Source: JAUMWX01 sp023394215
GTDB lineage: Bacteria > Bacillota > Clostridia > Tissierellales > Peptoniphilaceae
Direction: 5' to 3' (one strand)
Assembly (NCBI GenBank): GCA_050313995.1
Contig: JBNPMM010000003.1
Length of the DNA: 64,000 bases
The notes below the pieces were generated by a model that saw only the letters and a program-made list of their open reading frames with translations, was not told the origin of the DNA and made no database searches. Positions 54,101 through 62,458 of the stretch are shown here, one piece after another (position 1 is the stretch's first letter; every line of letters starts with the position of its first letter). A program made the translations under genes and the position numbers.

Positions 54101-56510
54101 ATCTGAGAATCCGGAAGATCAAACCCAATTTAATATTGTAGGAGAATCTATAGATGTATCGAATGAAAGGCCTAAAACGGAAGTTGAGGCTAAGAAAACT
54201 TGGATAAACACAAGCTCAAACTATCCGGAAGTTTGGTTTAAGTTGTATAGATCAGTAGCCGGGGGAGCCTTGGAAGAGGTATCGGAAGCACCTGTAAAGA
54301 AGCTTGAGCCGGGAACAACAAGTGTCAAGTGGACTGACCTGTATGCTAAAGATCTTGATGAAAAGCCTTATACTTTTGTTGTAAAAGAAGTAGATAAGGA
54401 TGGCAAGCCTTTTGTACCTAAGGATTTTGAAAAAGTTGAAGAAGGTTTGACCGTTAAAAATTATTATAATCCTAAAATTGAAATAGAAGTTGTAAAAACG
54501 TGGAAGGATGATTCCGGAAACTTGGATAGGCCTGAGAGTATAGAGATCATATTGGAGAGAGATGGAGTGGAATTTAAGAGATTAACTCTATCCAAAGGTA
54601 CCGATGTGAATATATGGAAAGGTAAATTTACAGATTTACCTAAATACAAGCCTATGAGCAGTCAAGAGTATGTATACGCAATTAAGGAAGTTCTTCCAAA
54701 AGGTTATGAAAAAGTAGTGGAAAATTTCAGTATAACAAATACAAGGATACTAACCAATATTTCCATTACAAAAGTTTGGCAATCTGTAGAAGGTGAAAAA
54801 TTACCGGCATCAATAACGTATAGGTTGTTTAGAGATGGTGTTGAAATTAATAATATAACAGTAAACAATCCTAATTGGAACTACACATTTGATAAGGATA
54901 AGCAAGGAAATAAGTTACCGAAGACAAATCCGAAAACCGGCAAGGATTATGTGTATACTATTAAAGAAGATGCGGTGCCGGGTTATATAAGTAAGGTTGA
55001 CGGTTTGCTTGTGACAAATACCCAAGAAAAGGTAGAAAAGGAAGTATCAAAGAAGTGGATAAACAGCACAGATGCTCCAAATCCTATTAAGATAACGGCC
55101 TTATTGCTTAGGGACGGCAAGGAATACAAGAAGGTAGTTTTATCACAAGATAATGGTTGGAAGTATAAGTTCACAGATTTACCTAAAACTGATGAAACCG
55201 GTAGGGACTACGTATATACAGTAGATGAAGAAGCTGTACCGGGTTATACAAAGTCCATAGATCAAGCTACGGGTTTGATAACAAATAGTAGAGAAAAGGT
55301 AGAGAAGGAGGTATCAAAGGTTTGGGTAAATAAGACTGGTGATGAAAATCCGACTCAGATAACTGCAATTCTGTTAAGAAATGGTGTTGAGTATAAGAGG
55401 GAAGTTTTGTCTCAAGCTAACGATTGGAAGCATAAGTTCACAGATTTGCCAAAAACTGATGAAACCGGCAGAGACTATGAATATACAGTAGATGAAGAAG
55501 CGGTGCCGGGCTATACAAAAACTATAGATCAAGTTACGGGACAAATAACAAATACTAAAGAAACCATAGATATTGAAGTAACCAAGACTTGGAAAGATGA
55601 ATCAGGAAACCTTGACAGACCTGAAAGTATAGAATTTATATTAAACAGAGATGGTAAGGAATACAAGAGGATTGTATTAAGTAAGGGACTTGAAGAAAAT
55701 GTATGGAAAAAGGTATTTGAAGGGCTTCCAAAGTCTGATAATACAGGTAGAGAATATGTTTATACAATAGATGAAGTTTTACCTAAGGGTTATGAAAAAG
55801 TGATAGAAAACTTTAGTATAACAAATACAAGGGTATTGATAACTATTCCTGTGGAAAAAGTATGGGACAGTGTACAGGGAGAAAAACTTCCTGCAAGTAT
55901 AACTTACAGGTTATTCAGAGATGGAATTGAAATCAACAGTGTTACAGTGAACAATCCTGACTGGAACTATACTTTTGATAAGGATAAGGAAGGAAATAAA
56001 CTTCCTAAGACAAACCCTAAGACAGGTGAGGACTATGTATATACTATTAAGGAAGACGCTGTAGCCGGCTATGTTACTGAAATCGAGGGCTTTGTTGTAA
56101 AGAATAAGCAAGAGAGAGTAGAGAAGGAAGTATCAAAAGTTTGGATAAATTCTGAAGGTACATCAAATCCTACAAGGATAAGAGCGATCTTACTAAGAAA
56201 TGGAAAAGAGTATAGTAGGGTTGAATTATCGCAGGCTAATAATTGGAAGTATGTATTTAAAGACTTACCGAAGACTGATGAGAACGGCAAGGATTATGAA
56301 TACACGATTGATGAAGTAGATGTCGAAGGATATGAAAAGAAGGTTGATCAAAAGACCGGTGTAATAACCAATACTAAGATTCCAAAACCTAAGACTCCTC
56401 CTAAAACAGGTGATATTTTTGGTGGAAAGGTATATATTTACATGGCACTGATTATGGCGGCATTTGTAGCCTTGATTAAGCTATCAAAGAACAAAAATAG
56501 GGCTAAATAA
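51174..56510 (+). CDS. Large Cna-B-repeat surface adhesin, main part
   Basis: 1778 residues from the first ATG in frame, though the true protein probably starts at 50725. Order: fimbrial-type adhesion domains (about 30-860), a SpaA-like prealbumin domain at about 880-990 (IKIVKRDKDAY...LTEEKAPKGYN), then eight Cna-B repeats beginning near 1000, 1100, 1195, 1288, 1377, 1466, 1558 and 1650. The sorting signal is TPPKTGD, with a hydrophobic helix and NKNRAK. Cna-B domains usually carry Lys-Asn isopeptide bonds. Repeats 2-3-4 and 6-7-8 match in order, so a three-repeat block was duplicated. No sortase or pilus genes are adjacent. Confidence 0.88.
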   Translation: MRSPLPQRVILSELKDFINKVEIDAKQDEHGNYIIVPNGEYDIKLKFAENESLQFNDTATLTYDIPTAFTVANVSNTEFDIDIVDSQGQARVSKNVFRVENGKLYVEFNKSDPNFTRLQAMANVTFEVEFKGKFTQEITEVEFNGTIKKTFKFENISDLEIIKKASYVKEGNKVDYVLEVKSKGINNKVVIEDTIVGTALTLNNDVKVKSSIKGDLQVTPKYDGNKFTISDINMVNDETLTVTYSAKVDYDKLTGRGKPEETKNIANVKSEETPEPKTVEKTVEIDFFRLTKTPGNHTLVPGSSTEYTHTWTLEINKEKLFTVGGKTLYDRVSPKDRVKFVGDGIKVTVNKEDGSTEVRDIPWSKLILQKQTNGNITGWDYETPQTDGKAHYIIEMKVNIDTSNALGDIHAPNWAKIGNQEVYQDKEIKINIGEEFKPKKEAIKVNSLEILWKITIPIPADGYGGKSVKVVDDLPKTIYEGRTYFDTVTEDQIEIKGLLQGETFKIDNRIDGDYRGPIIEFYKSATQTPENAGLLATSDGKARTIEVFIRSKVNQDWLQKAHEAGYATSGAISPIHANNFSVRIGGDQLGGRAEAIPMKQTITKVYLGYDKVNEGGLDYPVFKYEVEITNPKEGEIVTDSFDKNYLKFKQGSLTVKGRNQSGDAYNESGSVTGVEDGDGLKITLSNLPKDTSGKLYKTYVIGYKLIVKDEETLKKLNKEAFQNEGVELKNIARWNGLESKEVKAKYTNNSVIDKLLIDAPTSQNSYVGKFKLILNEKATDIFPEGNEYTVKDTLSKNLRFLPNSIKVVEGDYTLDYGFDAETNTLTFNKVPDNKKIVIEYEARVLGKGETTFVNTVVLGQYEKKVEETTTIVSTGSGTASNPSIKIVKRDKDAYASLLSGAVFKLSYLDKHGAEVEVKDKSNQVVKFTTDDKGEALIVGNMEQLGWVLWTNREYILTEEKAPKGYNLTNTKVKFKLSENPEDQTQFNIVGESIDVSNERPKTEVEAKKTWINTSSNYPEVWFKLYRSVAGGALEEVSEAPVKKLEPGTTSVKWTDLYAKDLDEKPYTFVVKEVDKDGKPFVPKDFEKVEEGLTVKNYYNPKIEIEVVKTWKDDSGNLDRPESIEIILERDGVEFKRLTLSKGTDVNIWKGKFTDLPKYKPMSSQEYVYAIKEVLPKGYEKVVENFSITNTRILTNISITKVWQSVEGEKLPASITYRLFRDGVEINNITVNNPNWNYTFDKDKQGNKLPKTNPKTGKDYVYTIKEDAVPGYISKVDGLLVTNTQEKVEKEVSKKWINSTDAPNPIKITALLLRDGKEYKKVVLSQDNGWKYKFTDLPKTDETGRDYVYTVDEEAVPGYTKSIDQATGLITNSREKVEKEVSKVWVNKTGDENPTQITAILLRNGVEYKREVLSQANDWKHKFTDLPKTDETGRDYEYTVDEEAVPGYTKTIDQVTGQITNTKETIDIEVTKTWKDESGNLDRPESIEFILNRDGKEYKRIVLSKGLEENVWKKVFEGLPKSDNTGREYVYTIDEVLPKGYEKVIENFSITNTRVLITIPVEKVWDSVQGEKLPASITYRLFRDGIEINSVTVNNPDWNYTFDKDKEGNKLPKTNPKTGEDYVYTIKEDAVAGYVTEIEGFVVKNKQERVEKEVSKVWINSEGTSNPTRIRAILLRNGKEYSRVELSQANNWKYVFKDLPKTDENGKDYEYTIDEVDVEGYEKKVDQKTGVITNTKIPKPKTPPKTGDIFGGKVYIYMALIMAAFVALIKLSKNKNRAK

Positions 56511-56547
56511 TTTTATGTAAATAGTTAATAGATATCTTAGATTTTGA

Positions 56548-56590
56548 TAAAAAGGTGGTATAGGAGAAACTCCTATGCTGCCTTTTAATT
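56548..56590 (+). terminator. Terminator after the Cna-B adhesin
   Basis: AAAAGG-TGG-TATAGGAG, loop AAA, CTCCTAT-GCTG-CCTTTT, then a T-rich tail. Confidence 0.8.
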
Positions 56591-56611
56591 TTAGGTTTAT
56601 ATAAACAATGC

Positions 56612-56663
56612 TTGACAAATGACATCGTGTCATATATTATATGGACAAATGACATAGTGTCAT
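56612..56663 (+). promoter_or_regulatory. Promoter with two TetR-type operators
   Basis: TTGACA (56612-56617), 17-bp spacer and TATTAT (56635-56640) form a strong promoter. ATGACATCGTGTCAT (56619-56633) fills the spacer, and ATGACATAGTGTCAT (56649-56663) follows exactly 30 bp later. Both are near-perfect palindromes within 20-bp direct repeats. The TetR protein encoded just downstream should bind both and block its own operon. Confidence 0.85.
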
Positions 56664-56682
56664 TTTGCTTGTAGGAGGAAGT

Positions 56683-57261
56683 ATGCCAAAGGAAACTTTT
56701 TATAATTTAAATAAGGAAAAACAGGAAAAAATATTGAAAGTTTTGAGGGAAGAGTTTGAGAGCAAAGCCTTTTACCGGGTAAATGTTAAGACTATAGTTG
56801 ATAAACTTAATATTGCCAGGGGAAGCTTTTATCAGTATTTTGAAGATCTGGAGGACAGCTATTTTACCATATTAAAAATGGAAACTACAGATATCCATGC
56901 TCTTTTTATGAAGATATTTAGGGATAAAGACTTTGACCTAAGGCTTTCTCTTGATATTTACGGGGATGAACTTGCTAAAATACTCTTCGATAAGAAAATA
57001 TATGGACTTTATAAAAATAGGTACTTATATTGGACTCAGGATCTTGAAAATAGATGGCAGACCTTATGCGGTGCTGAAGATATAGATTTTCTAAAATCTT
57101 GCAATCATATAGGGACCAATGGTTTTGAAAAGATACATTTTATAAAAGCGGTTATTCATGATCTTATAAAGAGGAATTTTTTGGAGGCTTGGGATCAGGA
57201 GAAATTTTTAAGAAATTATAAGAAAAATATAATTTGGATAAATGAAGGAGTTAAAATTTGA
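56683..57261 (+). CDS. TetR/AcrR-family transcriptional repressor
   Basis: 192 residues from ATG 56683 (TAGGAGGA upstream). The N-terminal helix-turn-helix (NVKTIVDKLNIARGSFYQYFEDLEDSYF, about 31-58) is standard TetR; the C-terminal helical domain would bind an unknown ligand. It probably represses its own promoter through the paired operators at 56619 and 56649. Its stop shares a base with the start of the membrane-protein gene (TGATG), so the two are co-expressed and probably share an inducer. Confidence 0.93.
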   Translation: MPKETFYNLNKEKQEKILKVLREEFESKAFYRVNVKTIVDKLNIARGSFYQYFEDLEDSYFTILKMETTDIHALFMKIFRDKDFDLRLSLDIYGDELAKILFDKKIYGLYKNRYLYWTQDLENRWQTLCGAEDIDFLKSCNHIGTNGFEKIHFIKAVIHDLIKRNFLEAWDQEKFLRNYKKNIIWINEGVKI

Positions 57262-58331
57262 TGGCTGTATTTGAAAGTTTATTTGATGTTACTTATCTTG
57301 TCACGGTTGTTGCATTAGGGATAAGACTGTTGTTGGAAAAAAGGGAAGGAGCGGCTTTATTTGGGCTTATGGCCATTCTTTTGGGCCTTGGTGACGGGTT
57401 TCATTTGTTGCCGAGGATAATTTCACATTTGAGTCCGGGGGGATTTGAAAGCCATGCTTTTGCTCTATCTTGGGGACAATTTGTAACAAGCATAACCATG
57501 ACTATTTTCTATGTTTTGTTTTATTATTACTATAGAAGGCAAAGCGGAGATATAAATAATAATAAAAAGTGGCTTATTTATATTTTAGCCGGACTTAGAA
57601 TTCTTTTGATATTGATGCCTCAAAACAATTGGGGACAGGTGCCGGGAGATTATATGTTCGGTATTTATAGAAATATACCTTTTGCCATAATGGGAATTCT
57701 GCTTGTATATTGGTCTTTTCAATATAGGAAAAATAAGGGGCTTAACAGTATGTGGTGGCTTGTGCTTTTGAGCTTTTTATTCTACATTCCGGTTGTTATC
57801 TTGAGCAGTAAATATCCGATTGTAGGAGCCTTGATGATGCCGAAGACCTTAGCATATTTATTTATAGTAATTTTAGGTTACAGGTATTTCATAGGCGAAT
57901 TTTCTTCTATTAATATTTTGGGCATGTCTTTTACAATGCTTATAATGGGGCTTGCAGGCGGTGTCTTTTACAGGGAGTTTACAAAATTTTATGCTTTTGG
58001 AAGCACAGGACACTTAGGCAAAATCCACACGCATATACTTGTATTGGGTTTTATTTTAACTCTAATAATCTATATTTTATCAAGAACATATGACCAAAAA
58101 TTAAGTTTAAAATTAAAAAAATCTTTTCATATTTATATTACGGGCTTGGTCATAACTATAGTTAATATGACGGTAATAGGAATATGGGAGGTTGTAAGCA
58201 TGGGACAGGCGACAATTAATATAAAGATCCTTGAAGGGCTTTCGGGGTTTGGACACCTTGTTTTGGCAACGGGCCTTATAAAAATTTTGCTAAATTTATA
58301 TGAGGGAGAGAGGGAACGATTTTTAGAGTAA
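57261..58331 (+). CDS. Multi-helix membrane protein with DUF2871-like C-terminus
   Basis: 356 residues from ATG 57261 (AAGGAG upstream; TTG 57258 rejected). About eleven hydrophobic helices. The first 210 residues form one membrane domain with conserved GLGDGFHLLPRI. The last 140 contain GHLGKIHTHILVLGFIL and TGLVITIVNMTVIGIWEV, features of DUF2871, with histidines that could bind heme or metal as in cytochrome-like membrane proteins. The substrate is unknown. Controlled by the preceding TetR. Confidence 0.8.
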   Translation: MAVFESLFDVTYLVTVVALGIRLLLEKREGAALFGLMAILLGLGDGFHLLPRIISHLSPGGFESHAFALSWGQFVTSITMTIFYVLFYYYYRRQSGDINNNKKWLIYILAGLRILLILMPQNNWGQVPGDYMFGIYRNIPFAIMGILLVYWSFQYRKNKGLNSMWWLVLLSFLFYIPVVILSSKYPIVGALMMPKTLAYLFIVILGYRYFIGEFSSINILGMSFTMLIMGLAGGVFYREFTKFYAFGSTGHLGKIHTHILVLGFILTLIIYILSRTYDQKLSLKLKKSFHIYITGLVITIVNMTVIGIWEVVSMGQATINIKILEGLSGFGHLVLATGLIKILLNLYEGERERFLE

Positions 58332-58362
58332 CTCATGAGATTAAGAGGATATGTTAAACAAG

Positions 58363-58397
58363 GAAAGCAGCATGGGAGAAATTTTTATGCTGCTTTC
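58363..58397 (+). terminator. Hairpin between the membrane-protein gene and the convergent crp gene
   Basis: GAAAGCAGCAT (58363-58373) pairs perfectly with ATGCTGCTTTC (58387-58397). The loop is T-rich and no T-run follows, so it is a likely but non-classical terminator. Confidence 0.6.
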
Positions 58398-58438
58398 GAG
58401 ATTTTAAAGCTTATAGGTTTTGAGAGGGGGTAGTTTAT

Positions 58439-59092
58439 TTATAGTATAGTAAATCTGTTTTTTCTGAAATTAATAATTCCTTCTTTTTGCATTTTACTCA
58501 ATTCTTTGGAGAGGGCGGACCTGTCAACATTGAGATAATCTGCCAGTTGTTGCCTGTTGTAGGGAATTTCAAAAGATTTGGATTTATTTATTTTTTCTTG
58601 GCTACTTAGGTAGATTTGAACTTTTTCTCTAATGGTTTTTGGGCTTGAATGGAGGATTTTATCAGAAAGGTGCAGGTTTTTTTCAGCTATTATGGAAAAA
58701 AGATTTTTTATCAGTTGATTGTGGAAGGTGCAATTTGAAGGGCAGGCGGTAAGTAAATGTTCTATGTTCATGAATATTATATGGCAGTCTTCAAGAGCCC
58801 TTATATTAACCGATAGGGGTATTGATTTTTGAGCGGCATAGGATTCGGCAAAAGTTTCGCCCTTTTTAATGACATTTAAAATATTAACATTTCCTTTTAT
58901 GTCATAATGTTCTATTGAAAGGCAACCACTTATTATCAGCCCCAAATCTTCTAAGATTTCTCCTTCGGTGTAGAGCATTTGCCCCTTGTTATATTTTTTA
59001 TCTTTGAATTTAAGGCAGGAAGTTAAAAAAATAAAATCATCTTGTTTTATATCTTTAAATATTTTGAATTTTGAAAGTTCAATAAGATCCAT
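58439..59092 (-). CDS. Crp/Fnr-family regulator
   Basis: 217 residues; I prefer ATG at 59092 (GGAG upstream) to the TTG four codons earlier. The N-terminal cyclic-nucleotide-type beta-roll (KGQMLYTEGEILEDLGLIISG) is followed by a dimer helix and a winged helix ending PYNRQQLADYLNVDRSALSKELSKMQKEG. The cAMP-contacting residues are not conserved, so the signal is probably redox, NO or another ligand. Two cysteines (CPSNC, about 118-122) could be sensory. Divergent from the DUF438 gene, with a palindrome in the shared promoter. Confidence 0.9.
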   Translation of the reverse strand: MDLIELSKFKIFKDIKQDDFIFLTSCLKFKDKKYNKGQMLYTEGEILEDLGLIISGCLSIEHYDIKGNVNILNVIKKGETFAESYAAQKSIPLSVNIRALEDCHIIFMNIEHLLTACPSNCTFHNQLIKNLFSIIAEKNLHLSDKILHSSPKTIREKVQIYLSSQEKINKSKSFEIPYNRQQLADYLNVDRSALSKELSKMQKEGIINFRKNRFTIL

Positions 59093-59107
59093 ATTTTTCT
59101 CCAAAAT

Positions 59108-59121
59108 GTTGTTAAAACAAC
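59108..59121. promoter_or_regulatory. Palindromic Crp/Fnr-type operator
   Basis: GTTGTT-AA-AACAAC lies 16-29 bases before the crp start and about 34 bases before a TATAAA (59155-59160) of the divergent gene. The half-site TTGTT matches the Fnr-type TTGAT/TTGTT class. It suggests autoregulation and control of the neighbour. Confidence 0.65.
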
Positions 59122-59193
59122 GTAAATTTTTTATTATTTATTTTATCATAGTGGTATAAAGAGATAAATATAAATTTAGGAGATAAAATTATT

Positions 59194-60402
59194 ATGGACA
59201 AAAAAGATAGGTTAAAGGAGCTTATATTATCTTTGCATAAAGATAGCGGAGATGATAATGTCGAAAGAGTAAAAAATCAGTTTAAAGAAGAATTCGGAGC
59301 TGTTACATCATTTCAGATATCCAAGATGGAGCAGGAGCTTTTGCAGGAGGGCTTGAAGGTTGAGGATATTCAAAGCTTGTGTAATATTCACGCCGATGTA
59401 TTTGAGGGATCTATAGAGGATATTCATTCTTTGGATCAACTTGAGGCCAAGCCGGGGCACCCTCTTTTGGTTTTCAGAAAGGAAAATCAGGGACTTATAG
59501 AAAAAATTGAAGGAGATTTAGCAAAATCATTTAAAGAATATGAGAATGATTTTTCGGAAGATAACAGATTGAACCTGATAGCTTCTGTAAAGGAATTATC
59601 TAAAATTATAAGACATTATGAAAGAAAGGAAATACTTTTTTTCCCATTTCTTGAGAAGAAGGGGATTACAGGACCGTCTAAAGTAATGTGGGGTAAGGAT
59701 GATGAAATAAGAGATATATTTAAACTTGTTTTGAACGGCAACCTTGAGAAGGAAGTTTTATTAAATGAAGTTAATCGTTTAAAAAAGGAATTGATTTCTA
59801 TGGTTACAAAGGAAAATGATATACTTTCTCCCATGCTTATGGAAAATATAGACGGATCTTCATGGCGCCTAATCGGGCAGGCATCTGCTACAATAGGTTA
59901 TGCTTTTAATGGGGGAATAGAGGGGGCAAGTCCTTCCGATGCCCAGGCTTGGCTTGAGGGAGAGGTTTTGGAAGGAACGGCTGAAGGTGAAATTGATGGG
60001 GAAGAAATTTCAAAAGATGGTTTTATAAAATTTCCTTCAGGAAATATTAATATGAGGGATCTTACACTTATGCTAAATACTTCACCCGTTGATTTTACCT
60101 ATATAGACAAGGATGATAAGGTAGTTTATTTTTCGGAAGGAAAAGACCCCGTATTTGCAAGGACCAGGACTATTATAGGTAGGGATGTAAGAAATTGTCA
60201 TCCTCCAAGGGCCCAGGAAGTATTAAATCAACTTTTGGCAGATTTTAAATCCGGTTTTAAGGATGAGGAAATCAGAACCGTGAAGATGGGAACAAAAGTC
60301 TTGTTAATCAGGTATTATGCCGTTAGGGATGAAGAGGGTGCTTATGTGGGAACACTTGAAGTAACAGAGGAGATCTCAAAGTATAAAGAATACTTGAAGT
60401 AA
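59194..60402 (+). CDS. DUF438 + hemerythrin-like + PAS sensor protein
   Basis: 402 residues. Order: DUF438 (about 8-75, LKELILSLHKD), a hemerythrin-like helical bundle (about 88-215) with histidines in HPLLVF and IIRHYERKEILFFPFLE, and a PAS_10 domain (about 285-395, SPVDFTYIDKDDKVVYFSEG). The iron-binding bundle suggests sensing of oxygen or nitric oxide, and PAS adds a second ligand. There is no kinase domain. Divergent from a Crp/Fnr gene with a shared palindrome, so both probably belong to an oxidative or nitrosative stress response. Confidence 0.88.
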   Translation: MDKKDRLKELILSLHKDSGDDNVERVKNQFKEEFGAVTSFQISKMEQELLQEGLKVEDIQSLCNIHADVFEGSIEDIHSLDQLEAKPGHPLLVFRKENQGLIEKIEGDLAKSFKEYENDFSEDNRLNLIASVKELSKIIRHYERKEILFFPFLEKKGITGPSKVMWGKDDEIRDIFKLVLNGNLEKEVLLNEVNRLKKELISMVTKENDILSPMLMENIDGSSWRLIGQASATIGYAFNGGIEGASPSDAQAWLEGEVLEGTAEGEIDGEEISKDGFIKFPSGNINMRDLTLMLNTSPVDFTYIDKDDKVVYFSEGKDPVFARTRTIIGRDVRNCHPPRAQEVLNQLLADFKSGFKDEEIRTVKMGTKVLLIRYYAVRDEEGAYVGTLEVTEEISKYKEYLK

Positions 60403-60412
60403 TAAAAAACAA

Positions 60413-60501
60413 TAAACAGCCATATTCCGGGAATTAAGTTTTATTAGGATAGGATTATAATCCTGTTTTAATGGCTTTATCCATAGGAATAGGCTGTTTT
60501 A
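60413..60501. terminator. Bidirectional terminator between convergent genes
   Basis: TAAACAGCCATATTCC (60413-60428) pairs imperfectly with GGAATAGGCTGTTTTA (60486-60501), enclosing the palindrome AGGATTATAATCCT near 60459. A-rich before and T-rich after, so it can serve both the DUF438 gene and the convergent EEP gene. Confidence 0.6.
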
Positions 60502-60516
60502 AATTGTTTAAAATAT

Positions 60517-61608
60517 TTAATTTAGTTCAAAGGTCATAACTACCGGTTCATGGTCGGAAAAGCTGTAGCCTGTATTTTGATTTGTATAGCTTAGGCATTT
60601 TATATTATCTGATATTATAAAGCCGTCAAGGGTTACTGTATAGCTTTTGCCTTCTGTAAACGGTATATCTGCATTTCTGGCGCTATTCCAAAGCTTTTCT
60701 CTTTCTTCCTTGGATAATTTATCGAGGCAGAAAGAAAAATGTTCAGGTAGGGATGCTCTTGGGAAAGGATATGCCCAGGATTGTCTTAGGGATTTATCAT
60801 TTTCATCGGCCTTCAGGTCGTGGTTGAAGTCGCCCCCGCATAATACATAATTTCCCACTTCATATTCTTTTTTCATATCGGCTGCAAGCATACCTATTTG
60901 TCCCTGTCTTATTTCATCGCTGTTTCCGTAAGCTGAAAGGTGGATATTGAATATAACCAGTTCATTGCCGTTTTCAACCTTAAGCCTGGATACAGAGTAG
61001 CAACGGTCAAGATCCATTACACGAGTCCAGCTGTTTGATATAGGAAGACTCCTTCTAATGGAGCTTGATATAGGAAATTGTGAAAACGTTGCAAGCCCCG
61101 CCTTGTTCTTGCCGTGAGGCTGACTTAGGGGGTATAAAAGGAAGGGAGAATCGTAGTTTACGGCAAAGGTAGATGAATAATTTGTAAATATTTTTTTTAA
61201 TATTTCATATTGATCTACATGATAGCTTCTGGTGCCGTCAAGATCTATTTCCTGTAAAAGAGCAAAATCCGGCTTAAGGGAAAGGCTGAGAGCACCGGCC
61301 TTTTCAACTGTGTTTATGACACTCTCCTTAGAATCTCCCCAGGAAGAAATTCCTCCGTCCATAAAGAAGCTGTAGGTTGGAAGATAGGCTCCAAATCCTA
61401 TGTTATATGTGAGAGCCTTATAGCTTGTGCCGGTTTTTAAAACCGAATTTGAAGTTTGCTTAACGGCCTGTTCAACAACCAAAGGTTGATTATCCGGAAT
61501 TCGTTTATATGATAAAAACACATAAGAAACATATCCGGCTATAATTAAGCCCATACTTAAAAATAAGGCTAAAATAAAAATGATAATTTTTTTCAAAGCT
61601 TTTTTCAT
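60517..61608 (-). CDS. Membrane-anchored or secreted EEP phosphodiesterase
   Basis: 363 residues of the endonuclease/exonuclease/phosphatase fold behind an N-terminal membrane segment (about 7-30), so the catalytic domain faces outside. Active-site landmarks are LLQEIDLD (metal-binding Glu), FNIHLSAYG (catalytic-type His), GGDFNHD and SDHEPVVM. Relatives include DNases, sphingomyelinases and lipid phosphatases. The specific family is not clear, but the insertion YLPTYSFFMDGG and the extracytoplasmic position suit a nutrient or host-lipid hydrolase. It is a single gene, convergent with the DUF438 gene, with GGAG before the ATG. Confidence 0.85.
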   Translation of the reverse strand: MKKALKKIIIFILALFLSMGLIIAGYVSYVFLSYKRIPDNQPLVVEQAVKQTSNSVLKTGTSYKALTYNIGFGAYLPTYSFFMDGGISSWGDSKESVINTVEKAGALSLSLKPDFALLQEIDLDGTRSYHVDQYEILKKIFTNYSSTFAVNYDSPFLLYPLSQPHGKNKAGLATFSQFPISSSIRRSLPISNSWTRVMDLDRCYSVSRLKVENGNELVIFNIHLSAYGNSDEIRQGQIGMLAADMKKEYEVGNYVLCGGDFNHDLKADENDKSLRQSWAYPFPRASLPEHFSFCLDKLSKEEREKLWNSARNADIPFTEGKSYTVTLDGFIISDNIKCLSYTNQNTGYSFSDHEPVVMTFELN

Positions 61609-61802
61609 ATTGTACTCCTTTTATCTTCATGAAATTTATAATAACATATTTTTGACAATAGTAAAAGAAAATGTTTTCAAAAAAAATGGGCTGTAAAAAT
61701 ATTTTTTATTTGTTACTATATATTTGTAAGTAGCAACTTTTGATATATACTTTATCTATAAGTTTTGTTTAAAGGGTAAGATTTATCCTTATAGGAGGGG
61801 TT

Positions 61803-62381
61803 ATGCTTAGCAAGGGAAAATTTAAAGATGTGATAGAAAAAAACTCTGAAATATTTGCTGTGGTGGATGAAAAATCTTTTGCCTATGCTCTTGAAAGTAA
61901 CATAAAGATTATTTTTATATTGAGTGCTTCAATTATAAATTTGCAAGCTAAGGTTGATAAACTCTTGAAAAGGGATAAAACGGTTTTTGTCCATGTGGAT
62001 ATGGTTTCAGGTTTAGACAGTTCTCCGGCAGCGATTGACTATATTGCTACAGTATTTAAGGGTGATATAGGGGTTATCACAACCAGGCACAGTCTTGTAA
62101 AAAGAGCCAATCAAAAAAATTTGCGGGTTGTGTATAGGGCTTTTATGGTGGATTCTACATCTAAGAGGAGCTTAATTACAAATTTAGATTCAAATGTTGT
62201 CCCTGATGCCATAGAAATAATGCCGGCCTCATCTATAAAAACTATAAAGGAGATAAAGGATTTGTACCCAAGACTTACAATAATAGCCGGGGGACTTATT
62301 ACTGAGAAAAAAGAAGTTAAAGCTGTTTTGAGAGCGGGGGCGAGTGCTATTTCTACAAGTTCCGTAAATATTTTTGATTAG
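61803..62381 (+). CDS. glpP: Glycerol uptake antiterminator GlpP
   Basis: 192 residues of the GlpP family: FAVVDEKSFAYAL (about 18-30), VHVDMVSGLDSSPAAIDYI (about 61-79), GVITTRHSLVKRA and PDAIEIMPASS with IIAGGLITEKKEV, forming the TIM-like phosphate-binding fold. With glycerol-3-phosphate it binds glp leader RNA and prevents termination. A leader terminator is found downstream at 62523-62570, ahead of the lipase-like gene and glpK, so it is likely its target. Upstream, GTTACT...AGTAGCAAC near 61704-61730 may be its own regulatory hairpin. Confidence 0.95.
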   Translation: MLSKGKFKDVIEKNSEIFAVVDEKSFAYALESNIKIIFILSASIINLQAKVDKLLKRDKTVFVHVDMVSGLDSSPAAIDYIATVFKGDIGVITTRHSLVKRANQKNLRVVYRAFMVDSTSKRSLITNLDSNVVPDAIEIMPASSIKTIKEIKDLYPRLTIIAGGLITEKKEVKAVLRAGASAISTSSVNIFD

Positions 62382-62458
62382 AGTTTTGTTAACTTAGGAT
62401 TTTTGGTGCTTGTGTTTAGAGGTAGATTTTTTGCAAAACGGATAGTTGTGACTTGGAA

